From Pelosinus fermentans (GTDB taxonomy: Bacteria > Bacillota > Negativicutes > DSM-13327), in assembly GCA_002434245.1 (NCBI GenBank), contig DJJR01000004.1, positions 69,160 to 133,159 on the forward strand: a DNA stretch of 64,000 nucleotides, given 5' to 3'. A program made the translations under genes and the position numbers. Shown one piece after another: positions 27,581 through 36,021 of this stretch; within the stretch, counting starts at the first letter, position 1, and each line of letters opens with the position of its first letter. The notes under the pieces were generated by a model. That model saw only the letters and a program-made list of their open reading frames with translations, was not told the origin of the DNA and did not search any database.

Positions 27581-28660
27581 TTAATATTTCCAGAACATTT
27601 GTTGAATTTCATTTACATTAGTAGTTTTGGTGAGAGCCAGCATTAATAAAATGCGTGCTTTCTGGGGATTCAGGTTATCACTGGCAATAAAACCATACAT
27701 ATCATCATTTGCTTCCCCATTACGAGCGATAATCCCGCTGCCAACACGGGCACTCCTTACAACGATTACGCCATGCTTAAGAGCATTCTCAACTGCAGGA
27801 TATTCCGCTTTTCCAATGCTGCCATTACCGGTTCCTGCATGAACAATTCCTTTTGCACCAGCATTTACAGCAGCATCAATCATGGTTCCAGCATTGCCGG
27901 CATAATGATATACGATATCAACACGAGGCAGTGACATCAGGTTAGTGACATCAAATTCCGTTGCCACCGTATTTTTACGTAAGGATTGACGATAGAATAC
28001 AGGTTTATCACCAGTAAATACCCCTAGTGCACCGCTAATTGGCGATTGAAACGTATCCACACGGTCAGTGATGGTTTTTGTTACCTCACGCCCGGAATGG
28101 ATCGTATCATTGAGCATTACCATGACACCACTGCCAGCAGCTTCTTTCGTACCAGCAAGAATAACAGCACGATATAAATTCAGAGGACCATCAGCACTCA
28201 TTGCAGTACCAGGACGCATCGAACCAACAAGTACAACGGGTTTTTCACTTTTTACTACTAGATCAAGAAAATATGCAGTTTCTTCTAGTGTATCTGTTCC
28301 ATGAGTAATAACGATGCCATCTACATTATCTTGAGCAAGAAGCTGATTGACACGTTTGGCCAGCGTTAACCAATTTTCCATGGTTATACTTTCACTGGCA
28401 ATTTGAAAAACTTGTTCTCCCCGTACATTTGCCACTTTGGTCAATTCGGGAACATTAGAAATAAGTTTGTCTACGGCAGTAACAGCAGCTGTATACCCCA
28501 CGGTTGTAGTACTGCTGACACCTGCACCAGCAATGGTTCCCCCTGTTGCAAGAATGACAACATTAGGTTTGTCTGGAGCCTCTGCCGCAAAGGCGACTAC
28601 CTGTAAACAGACCACCAAGAGACAAAGGGTTACAAAAATACCGAGAATACGTTTCTTCAT
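27581..28660 (-). CDS. ansB: Type II L-asparaginase, exported
   Basis: 359 residues with a signal peptide (KKRILGIFVTLCLLVVCLQ ... AFA). Catalytic motifs are VILATGGTIAGAG, carrying the first nucleophile Thr, and ITHGTDTLEETAYFL, carrying the second Thr-Asp pair. It hydrolyses asparagine to aspartate and ammonia, probably in the periplasm of this diderm cell. Aspartate could then enter through the nearby glutamate/aspartate symporter and be deaminated by AspA. GGGGTGG precedes the ATG. Confidence 0.93.
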   Translation of the reverse strand: MKKRILGIFVTLCLLVVCLQVVAFAAEAPDKPNVVILATGGTIAGAGVSSTTTVGYTAAVTAVDKLISNVPELTKVANVRGEQVFQIASESITMENWLTLAKRVNQLLAQDNVDGIVITHGTDTLEETAYFLDLVVKSEKPVVLVGSMRPGTAMSADGPLNLYRAVILAGTKEAAGSGVMVMLNDTIHSGREVTKTITDRVDTFQSPISGALGVFTGDKPVFYRQSLRKNTVATEFDVTNLMSLPRVDIVYHYAGNAGTMIDAAVNAGAKGIVHAGTGNGSIGKAEYPAVENALKHGVIVVRSARVGSGIIARNGEANDDMYGFIASDNLNPQKARILLMLALTKTTNVNEIQQMFWKY

Positions 28661-28818
28661 AATACCACCCCTTATAAAGTTTAATTGTCATAAGACAATC
28701 AAGATGCTACTTCGTACAGCTCTATTCAAAATCCTTTCTAAAAATCGCAACATACTTAAAAAATTAAGAATATTCAATAAACTACTAAATTTAGTATATA
28801 TCCTCTGATAAATAAAGA

Positions 28819-28851
28819 GGGGTACTACAACCTCCTATGTTGTAGTACCCC
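28819..28851 (-). terminator. Terminator after response regulator gene
   Basis: Perfect 12-bp stem GGGGTACTACAA / TTGTAGTACCCC, 9-base loop, 18 bp after the response regulator stop. Confidence 0.7.
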
Positions 28852-28869
28852 CATTTACCATCTTATCCA

Positions 28870-29730
28870 TCAGACTTCTGCAATAAATAATAACCCTTCA
28901 ATGAATTTTTTGACATTGATTTTTCCTCGATATTGGCTTTTTCCCAAAATAAAATTCATTTCCTGGCGTACTTCTTTAAAATCAAACAATGAAGAACTAT
29001 GGGACTGAAAGATTTCGTTATAATAATCATCAATCCCTAAATTGGCAAGATTGTGCAAGCTTTTCGTTGTGGCACGACGTACTCGCTGCTCAATTGCCTT
29101 GGCATCCTGCTCCATTCCTTCTGACATTTGCTGATAAATATCACACAACTGATAAGACTTACTTTCTGTACCTTTCTTCAGAATTAGCTGTACCATTCGA
29201 TAAATGTCTTTTACACCTGCCTCACCAATAATTCCTAAATCAGAAAAGACTTTGTAAATGCGAGTCTTCTGCAGATTTTTCGGTCCTTCCTCAACAGCAG
29301 GACGGACATGAGGATATTGAGAAATGGTTTGATGCATCAAAGACATAATTTGTTTCAACTTACGATGTTCCTGCACTTTATTGATTACAGATACCGTTTC
29401 TAAGACATTAATGGGTTTATGAATAAAAAACTCAATACCGGCTTCATAAGCTTTCGTAATTAATTGTTCGCTCGTGGCTTGAGAAACCATGATAAATGAA
29501 GTATTGGTCGCTGCAGCAGACACCTTCTCTATAAGTTCCACTCCGTCTTGACCTGGCAGTAACAAATCAACCAATGCAATGTCCGGCTGATATTCCCGAA
29601 TGATCCTCTCGCCCTTTAAGCCGTCATTGCATTGCTCAACAACAGTACCTAATTGATTTTGTTCAATAATTTTTTGTAGAATTCTACAAATTACAAGATC
29701 ATCATCAACAATCACAAAACGTAACGACAT
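28870..29730 (-). CDS. GlnL/YcbB-type response regulator
   Basis: 286 residues. The N-terminal receiver domain has the acidic pair in FVIVDDD, the phospho-acceptor Asp in DIALVDLLLPGQDG and the conserved Lys in FIHKPINV. The C-terminal half fits the YcbB domain of Bacillus GlnL, a DNA-binding region unlike the common OmpR or NarL types (RIYKVFSDLGIIGEAGVKDI, EQRVRRATTKSLHNLANLGI). It lies after the histidine kinase gene. Bacillus GlnKL controls glutamine uptake and use; here the divergent symporter is the likely target. Confidence 0.85.
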   Translation of the reverse strand: MSLRFVIVDDDLVICRILQKIIEQNQLGTVVEQCNDGLKGERIIREYQPDIALVDLLLPGQDGVELIEKVSAAATNTSFIMVSQATSEQLITKAYEAGIEFFIHKPINVLETVSVINKVQEHRKLKQIMSLMHQTISQYPHVRPAVEEGPKNLQKTRIYKVFSDLGIIGEAGVKDIYRMVQLILKKGTESKSYQLCDIYQQMSEGMEQDAKAIEQRVRRATTKSLHNLANLGIDDYYNEIFQSHSSSLFDFKEVRQEMNFILGKSQYRGKINVKKFIEGLLFIAEV

Positions 29731-29792
29731 ATTAGCACCACTTTCTTATAAAAATACTTTATTATAAATCGTTTACTCCAATATATATATCA

Positions 29793-31145
29793 TTAGGAGT
29801 AAGATACAGAAAAATCAGCACCTTTGTTAGAAATCAATACGCCCGAGCGAGGTAACGCGATTAAAAACCGAGTACATACATCAGGCTGCGATTCCACACG
29901 AATAGTTCCGCCTAATAACTCAATGTAATTTTTCACATGGGCCAAACCTAGTCCTGTTGAAATTTTACCAGTACGGGGCGAAAATTTTGTAGAATAACCA
30001 GGATTAAAAATGAGTTCAAATTCTTGTTCATCAATACCAACCCCATTGTCTTCCACACAAAAATATAGCGTGTCATTGGAGCTGGTTTCAATTACCTTAA
30101 TAATTCCATCATCGCCACAGGCCTCAATTGAGTTCATAATGAGATTATCTAATATGGATACCAGGGTATAATGCTTATCTGTAAGAAAATCATCTGCTAA
30201 CTCATAGGTTATATCAATTTTTTTATCAATTACATTCAAGTACCGTATTGTATTTTGTTCAATGATAAACAGTATTTCTGATAGCTTTATCTTCTGAGCC
30301 CGGCTTGAGGGTCTAAGAATATTCTCAATTCCAGTAATGACTCGATAGTAATCTTTCTTGATTTCGTGAATTTCTCTTGCAACTGCAAGAGCATTCTCTG
30401 CCGGTAGATGTTCCTGCTCTCTATCAAATTCCACTTTAGAATTTAATTGCTTATAAAGCCAATAGGCCTTTTCCATAACATTTTCGATATCCTGAGACGA
30501 TTTTTCCAGATAAAATAGCTCGCTTTTCAATTTGGCAACCATAAGAGTTTGTTCGATATAGCGCTTTGCCTGATCATTGGCAAGAATAAAGGATTGATAT
30601 TGCTTTAACGCATAATACCCAACAAAAGCTAAACAAGCCCGCACAATAGCCACGACTACAATACTTGGAAAAACCACTGCAAATTTTGCACCAATCAATT
30701 CGGAACGGCAAAAAAGTTCGACCATATTACTTAGGATATCGACCACGCTCAATAAGAGAATAAGGACCAATATGTGATCTTTGTACTTTCGAATGGAAAA
30801 TAAGTAAAATAGTACGGCAAAAGAGATATAATATGCCAGAGAAGGTAAGTTATACATGATGGCAGTCTTATAATCATGACCGCTTATTAAAAAATCCGTT
30901 GTCGTACGGAAAAATACAATCACTGCTCCTGTCAAGATTGTACCAGATAAAATGGGAAACTGCTCAAAATATAATAAAAAGACAATTAACAGCACAATCG
31001 CTAGGGTAAAACGAAAATAGCTGCCAAAAGGATAAATATATACGATACCAGTTAAGGAAACAAGCAATATTGTATTGATAAGGGATTTATATTTATGAAA
31101 TAAATCTTGTATACCCTTAAAGACATCATGCATTTTTTTTAGCAA
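29793..31145 (-). CDS. GlnK-like sensor histidine kinase
   Basis: About 450 residues. Six or so N-terminal membrane helices are followed by a helical linker with a candidate phospho-acceptor His (AREIHEIKKDYYRV). A GHKL ATPase domain follows, with N box LDNLIMNSIEACGD, G1 box DNGVGIDEQEF and G2 box STGLGLAHVKNYIE. The frame opens at a TTG; the GGAGGGAG site lies further upstream, so the true start may be an upstream non-ATG codon. It pairs with the response regulator gene. Confidence 0.88.
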   Translation of the reverse strand: MLKKMHDVFKGIQDLFHKYKSLINTILLVSLTGIVYIYPFGSYFRFTLAIVLLIVFLLYFEQFPILSGTILTGAVIVFFRTTTDFLISGHDYKTAIMYNLPSLAYYISFAVLFYLFSIRKYKDHILVLILLLSVVDILSNMVELFCRSELIGAKFAVVFPSIVVVAIVRACLAFVGYYALKQYQSFILANDQAKRYIEQTLMVAKLKSELFYLEKSSQDIENVMEKAYWLYKQLNSKVEFDREQEHLPAENALAVAREIHEIKKDYYRVITGIENILRPSSRAQKIKLSEILFIIEQNTIRYLNVIDKKIDITYELADDFLTDKHYTLVSILDNLIMNSIEACGDDGIIKVIETSSNDTLYFCVEDNGVGIDEQEFELIFNPGYSTKFSPRTGKISTGLGLAHVKNYIELLGGTIRVESQPDVCTRFLIALPRSGVLISNKGADFSVSYS

Positions 31146-31463
31146 AAAAGATAACAGAAAACTCCCTCCTTTTGTGAACGATTTAGCCGATCATTGTAAA
31201 TGCAAAAATCGACATACAATATTATAATCCTCATCGTCCTAAAAAGCTATTCTTATATAATTCTGAATTGCATAATAATTTTTTTCAGTTGTTTTCTGTA
31301 GTTTAGCAGATGGTTACATTCTATACTAGGAGAAGAAAGTATTTCATCATTAAAAATATTTTCTCTTTGCTGTGCAGTGCAGTAAAGGTAATCAAGGCAA
31401 TACCTTGATTACTTTATCTCTTGGTGTTTCCAAGTAATCAAAAATTTATAGGAGGATTCGTTT
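31146..31463. other. Divergent intergenic region between kinase and symporter
   Basis: 318 bp without a gene, AT-rich, holding the 31388-31412 dyad, the leaders of both flanking genes and their ribosome binding sites. I see no RNA gene in it. Confidence 0.6.
31388..31412. promoter_or_regulatory. Dyad upstream of glutamate/aspartate symporter gene
   Basis: Perfect 10-bp arms GTAATCAAGG / CCTTGATTAC around CAATA, 51 bp before the symporter start. A third GTAATCAA copy follows at 31434-31441. It is a candidate binding site for the adjacent GlnL-like regulator or an mRNA leader hairpin. Confidence 0.5.
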
Positions 31464-32714
31464 ATGGAAAAAGGAAAAAAGGGAATAGGCCTGACAACTC
31501 AAATTTTTATTGCTCTTATTCTAGGTGTTGTGTTCGGTTATATCTTCCCAGTCTATGGACAAGCATTAAAGCCTGTCGGTGACACATTTATCCGTATGAT
31601 TAAAATGATTGTGGTACCTTTAATTTTCAGTTCATTAATTATGGGTATTGCAGGTACTGGTGACTTTAAAAAACTAGGCCGTTTAGGCGCAAAATCAATT
31701 ATTTGGTTTGAAGTCGCTACAACATTGGCTCTCTTCGTTGGTCTGGCTGTCGCAAATATATTCCAGCCTGGTGCAGGTGTCGCAATCGCAACAGGTGCTG
31801 ATGTGAGTTCTGCAGCAGCTGCAGCAAAAAAGACTATTGATATGACGCAAATGATCGTTAACATTGTACCTACCAATGTGGTAGATGCCATGGGACGCGG
31901 CGACATGCTACAAATCATTTTATTCTCTACTTTCTTCGGTGTAGCAGCTGCTGCTATGGGAGAAAAAGGAAGACCAACCGTTACATTAGCAATCAGCGTT
32001 GCTGAAATCATGTTCAAATTTACCTGGTATGTCATGAAACTAGCTCCTATTGGTGTTTTTGCCCTCATTTCCTATACAGTAGGCAAATTCGGCTTGGGTA
32101 TGCTAATTCCTCTAGCCAAGCTGATCGGTTCCTTATATTTTGCTCTAGTACTTTTTATTGTTTTGTTATTAGCCTGTGCTTCACTAATTATCCGTATGAA
32201 TTTCTTCCAGCTCTTAAGAGCTATAAAAGAGCCTATCTTGATTGCTTTCTCCACTGCCTCCAGCGAAGCAGCATTGCCAATTGCAATGGAAAAATTAGAG
32301 CAATTTGGCGTTCCAAAGCATATTGTTACCTTCGTGCTGCCGACAGGTTATACATTTAACTTAGATGGTTCCACACTGTATAGTGCTTTAGCTGTTATCT
32401 TTATCGCTCAGGTTTATAATATCCCCTTCCCAATCGAAACCCAATTGATTATGCTTGTGACATTGATGATGTCAACAAAAGGTATTGCAGCAGTGCCTGG
32501 TGCTTCCTTGATCGTTATTGCCGGTACCGCAGCCGCCTTTGGTTTGCCAGTAGAAGGGATTGGTATTATCCTTGGAGTTGACCGTATCCTTGATATGGCT
32601 CGTACAGCTTGCAATCTGATCGGTAACTGCGTGGCTGCTGTAGTCGTAGCGCGTTGGGAAAATGAATTGCCAGATGAAGTATTAAAAGTCGCTTATACCA
32701 AGAATTATGATTGA
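31464..32714 (+). CDS. Glutamate/aspartate:cation symporter (DAACS family)
   Basis: 416 residues, the usual size of GltP/GltT/DctA carriers. Eight helices plus two re-entrant loops are expected. Signature segments include STASSEAALPIAMEKLE (HP1 serine-rich loop), PTGYTFNLDGSTLYSALAVI (TM7 with the NxD-like ion site), KGIAAVPGASLIVI (HP2) and VDRILDMARTACNLIGN (TM8, with Asp and Arg that bind the substrate). The Arg in the RTACN motif favours acidic amino acids over neutral ones. It is divergent from the two-component genes and ends at a strong terminator. Confidence 0.93.
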   Translation: MEKGKKGIGLTTQIFIALILGVVFGYIFPVYGQALKPVGDTFIRMIKMIVVPLIFSSLIMGIAGTGDFKKLGRLGAKSIIWFEVATTLALFVGLAVANIFQPGAGVAIATGADVSSAAAAAKKTIDMTQMIVNIVPTNVVDAMGRGDMLQIILFSTFFGVAAAAMGEKGRPTVTLAISVAEIMFKFTWYVMKLAPIGVFALISYTVGKFGLGMLIPLAKLIGSLYFALVLFIVLLLACASLIIRMNFFQLLRAIKEPILIAFSTASSEAALPIAMEKLEQFGVPKHIVTFVLPTGYTFNLDGSTLYSALAVIFIAQVYNIPFPIETQLIMLVTLMMSTKGIAAVPGASLIVIAGTAAAFGLPVEGIGIILGVDRILDMARTACNLIGNCVAAVVVARWENELPDEVLKVAYTKNYD

Positions 32715-32748
32715 GTAAACCATTAAACTAAGCACCTTTTATCGTAAT

Positions 32749-32787
32749 GAGGGTCTGTTCTACACAAGATGTAGAACAGACCCTCAT
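32749..32787. terminator. Strong hairpin terminator between symporter and phosphoesterase
   Basis: Perfect 17-bp stem TGAGGGTCTGTTCTACA / TGTAGAACAGACCCTCA with a 5-base loop. It is placed between convergent genes and probably acts in both directions. Confidence 0.8.
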
Positions 32788-32807
32788 TCTATATTCATTT
32801 TACTTTC

Positions 32808-33284
32808 TTACTCAAATGTAAGAATCTGCCCTGTTATTTTCCCTTCATGATTAATAGTTAAAATACCACAAGTACCATATCCAGAGCGAGGTTCAGCAGC
32901 ACTGCCCGGATTGAAAACCAGTAAATTTTCCTCCCAGTGGCTATCCGGAATATGCGTATGTCCATAAATTACAATGTCCACCTCATATTGCCTGCCCCAT
33001 TCCACCAATTGACTGACGCCTTGCTTTACACCATAACGATGCCCATGGGTTATCCATATTTTCTTACCAGCCACTTCTATAAATTCATCAATTTTAGTAG
33101 TTGCCTGTCCATCACAATTTCCTCTCGCTGCAAATACAGGAACATTCACTAACTTAGCCAAATAGCTTGCATCTTGGCTATAATCTCCTGCATGCAGCCA
33201 CATATCCATAGGACCTGCTGCTTTTATCCCTTGCCTGACAGCCGCTTGGTCACCATGGGTATCACTCATGACCCCTATCTTCAT
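32808..33284 (-). CDS. YfcE-like metallophosphoesterase
   Basis: 158 residues of the calcineurin-like phosphoesterase fold. Metal-binding motifs are MSDTHGD, LHAGDYSQD, ARGNCDG, ITHGHRYGV and IYGHTHIP. It probably hydrolyses small phosphodiesters; the natural substrate is unknown. Its start overlaps the rdgB stop by 4 bases, and rdgB overlaps rph similarly, so rph-rdgB-yfcE is one operon as in many Firmicutes. Confidence 0.9.
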   Translation of the reverse strand: MKIGVMSDTHGDQAAVRQGIKAAGPMDMWLHAGDYSQDASYLAKLVNVPVFAARGNCDGQATTKIDEFIEVAGKKIWITHGHRYGVKQGVSQLVEWGRQYEVDIVIYGHTHIPDSHWEENLLVFNPGSAAEPRSGYGTCGILTINHEGKITGQILTFE

Positions 33285-33877
33285 TTTAAATACTCTCCCA
33301 GTATCTTGGTCATAATCTTCAGCGCTTGTCCTCTATGGCTAATATCATTTTTTTCACTCTTTGAACATTCAGCCATGGTTTTCTCCATTTCAGGCATATA
33401 AAACAATGGATCGTACCCAAAGCCGCCTAAACCACGCAAGTCTTGACCAATAATTCCTTCTCTTACTCCATCGGCAGTCACGATCGTTCCATCAATGTCA
33501 GCGAGAGCCAAAACACAACGAAATCTAGCCGTACGCTTTTCAGGGGCAACACCCGTTAATTCTGCTAACAATTTTTGATTATTTGCAGCATCATTAGCAT
33601 CCTCCCCGGCAAAGCGTGCAGAATAAATGCCTGGTGCGCCTCCTAATGCATCCACTTCTAGTCCAGAATCATCTGCTAAGCAAGCCTTTCCCGTATGGTG
33701 GGCATAATGTTTAGCTTTTAGCTGAGCATTTGCCATAAAGCTATCACCATCTTCCACAGCCTCAGGAATATCACCAAAATCACTTAAATCTAACACTTTG
33801 ACAGGCAAGTTGGCCAAAGCTAAGGCAATCTCGGCAACTTTCCCTTTATTCGTAGTCGCTACCACTATTTCTTTCAT
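33281..33877 (-). CDS. rdgB: XTP/dITP diphosphatase
   Basis: 198 residues of the HAM1/RdgB family. It cleaves non-canonical purine nucleoside triphosphates to monophosphates. Motifs are [13 protein letters not shown] at the N-terminus, [23 protein letters not shown] and [13 protein letters not shown] overlap with rph upstream. Confidence 0.95.
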   Translation of the reverse strand: MKEIVVATTNKGKVAEIALALANLPVKVLDLSDFGDIPEAVEDGDSFMANAQLKAKHYAHHTGKACLADDSGLEVDALGGAPGIYSARFAGEDANDAANNQKLLAELTGVAPEKRTARFRCVLALADIDGTIVTADGVREGIIGQDLRGLGGFGYDPLFYMPEMEKTMAECSKSEKNDISHRGQALKIMTKILGEYLK

Positions 33878-34617
33878 GGCTCACGTCCGATTTTCCACGA
33901 TAAAGGTCCTAGAATATCTTTTTGATAATCAATTAATTCCCCTACCATCTTTTCTGCAATAGCCAGCATTTCATTCAGCTCTTGTCTGCTAAAAGGACGT
34001 TTTTCACCCGTCCCCTGCACCTCTACAAATTGGCCGCTCCCAGTCATTACAACATTCATATCCACAATCGCTGCCGAATCCTCTTCATAACATAAATCAG
34101 CAACCACCGTATCTTTCACAACACCAATACTAACCGCTGCTAAGAACTCTTTTACAGGGAAAGGTTTCTCATGATTGGTATAAATACTATTAACTGCATC
34201 GACCAGGGCCACAAATGATCCTGTAATCGCAGCCGTCCGAGTACCACCATCTGCTTGTATAACATCACAATCAATCCAAATTGTTTTTTCCCCTAAGGCT
34301 CTTAAGTCAACCACACTCCGCAACGCTCTGCCAATTAGCCGCTGAATTTCATGAGTCCTTCCAGTGATTTTCCCTTTAGCGGACTCACGAATATTACGCA
34401 CCTGGGTAGAGCGAGGCAACAAAGAATATTCAGCAGTAATCCATCCTTCACCTGAGCCCTTCATAAAATGTGGTACTTTATCCTCAATTGTGGCAGCACA
34501 TATTACCTTCGTATTGCCCACTTCTATCAGCACCGATCCTTCCGGATATTTCAAATAATTACGAGTGATTTTTAATGGACGCATTTTATCAGCCTTTCGG
34601 CCATCTGGTCGGTTCAT
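33874..34617 (-). CDS. rph: Ribonuclease PH
   Basis: 247 residues. This phosphorolytic 3'-5' exoribonuclease trims tRNA 3' ends. It starts [20 protein letters not shown] and contains [46 protein letters not shown] and the C-terminal [11 protein letters not shown] segment. First gene of the operon with rdgB and the phosphoesterase. Confidence 0.95.
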   Translation of the reverse strand: MNRPDGRKADKMRPLKITRNYLKYPEGSVLIEVGNTKVICAATIEDKVPHFMKGSGEGWITAEYSLLPRSTQVRNIRESAKGKITGRTHEIQRLIGRALRSVVDLRALGEKTIWIDCDVIQADGGTRTAAITGSFVALVDAVNSIYTNHEKPFPVKEFLAAVSIGVVKDTVVADLCYEEDSAAIVDMNVVMTGSGQFVEVQGTGEKRPFSRQELNEMLAIAEKMVGELIDYQKDILGPLSWKIGREP

Positions 34618-34641
34618 CTATTCGACTCCTCCTACAATATA

Positions 34642-34684
34642 TAGTACCTCAATTATCTATAGTTTTAGCGCAGATGAGGTACTA
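34642..34684 (-). terminator. Hairpin after HDAC-like gene
   Basis: 10-bp arms TAGTACCTCA / TGAGGTACTA with a 23-base interior, 21 bp after the HDAC-like stop and before rph. Confidence 0.45.
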
Positions 34685-34704
34685 GTTCTATTTCATACAC
34701 ATTG

Positions 34705-36021
34705 TTATAATTTTTCCAGCCGATCTTCCTGTTTATTTTGCACCATATAGTGCTGATAACTCCCTTGTTTCTTTGCTGTATGTACCACATCATAAGCTGC
34801 TTTTAGACAAGCCGGGCAAGCCTTCTGAGGAATCATACCAATATAAGCTGTCTTATAATGAAGACTACTGCGCGCCTTCGTTTCAATTATTACATATCCA
34901 GAGCAATGAGGACATATGCGTACTCTTTCTTTTTGCTGTTCGTTAATACCCTCATCATCATAATAGATACTGCGCTCTGTCTGCCAAAATTCACCATGTT
35001 TCATAATTGCTTCACGCTGCAGCTTCTCTTTTCTCCCCCACATATCTTGGCGCTCCTTGATTACATCTTTTATATAGTGAGTGACAGAAGAAGATTGGGA
35101 AGGGCAATCTGCAATATTAGGTTCAATGACTTTACTATAATCCATTCCTGCCATGGCTAATACAATACCTACATTTACATAAGGCAAAGCATCTTCAATG
35201 GAATATCCGCCTTCCAATACAGCAATATCCGCCTTTAATGTATCGGCCAATCGCGCATAGCCTTGTGCTGTAATTGCCATATTCGCTAAAGGATCACTAT
35301 AATGGTTATCCTGGCCGGCAGAATTAATAATAATATCAGGTTTAAAGTCTCCCAAGATAGGCATAATCAGATGATCCAGTACTTCATGAAGACCACGATC
35401 TGTCGTTCCTGGGGGCAAGGGTATGTTTAATGTAGTACCGCGAGCATTAGGACTGCCCATTTCATTGGTAAAACCAGTACCCGGATATAAGGTCCGCCCA
35501 TCCTGATGAAAGGAAATAAACAAGGTATTAGGGTCATGATAAAAGATATCTTGGGTACCATCACCATGGTGTACATCCGTATCAACAATGGCAACTTTAC
35601 CGATACCATAGCTTTTCCGCAAATATTCTATCATAATTGCTTCCATGTTAATGGTACAAAATCCACGAGTCCCATGTACAATGCGCATAGCATGATGTCC
35701 TGGCGGGCGTACTAAAGCAAAAGCCCGCTGTACTTCCTTCTTCATTACCGCATCAGCAGCTGCAATCGCTCCACCTGCTGACACCAAGTGAGCATTGGTA
35801 ATTAAAGATGCTATATCAGGCACCCCAACATGCACTCTTTCAATATCCTGAATCTTGGCGATTTTAGGCTTATATTCCCGTATCGCTGGCATGTCCAGCA
35901 GTCCTTCTTCCACAATCTGATCACGGGTATATAACAAACGTTCCTCCCGCTCAGGATGAGTTGGGCTAATCGCCCAATCAAAAGCTGGAAAAAATACCAG
36001 TCCTAACTTTTGAACATTCAA
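34705..36021 (-). CDS. Histone deacetylase-like amidohydrolase with C-terminal zinc ribbon
   Basis: 438 residues, longer than the usual 310-370 of bacterial acetylpolyamine/AcuC-type enzymes. The active site is intact: RPPGHHAMR (His pair), TDVHHGDGTQ (zinc Asp and His) and GQDNHYSDP. An extra C-terminal part carries two Cys pairs (ICPHCSGYV and KACPACLKAA), probably a zinc ribbon. The start is a TTG overlapping the hydantoinase stop (TTGA), 5 bases after AGGAGGAG. The likely role is removal of acetyl groups from lysine or polyamines; the substrate is unknown. Confidence 0.85.
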   Translation of the reverse strand: MNVQKLGLVFFPAFDWAISPTHPEREERLLYTRDQIVEEGLLDMPAIREYKPKIAKIQDIERVHVGVPDIASLITNAHLVSAGGAIAAADAVMKKEVQRAFALVRPPGHHAMRIVHGTRGFCTINMEAIMIEYLRKSYGIGKVAIVDTDVHHGDGTQDIFYHDPNTLFISFHQDGRTLYPGTGFTNEMGSPNARGTTLNIPLPPGTTDRGLHEVLDHLIMPILGDFKPDIIINSAGQDNHYSDPLANMAITAQGYARLADTLKADIAVLEGGYSIEDALPYVNVGIVLAMAGMDYSKVIEPNIADCPSQSSSVTHYIKDVIKERQDMWGRKEKLQREAIMKHGEFWQTERSIYYDDEGINEQQKERVRICPHCSGYVIIETKARSSLHYKTAYIGMIPQKACPACLKAAYDVVHTAKKQGSYQHYMVQNKQEDRLEKL

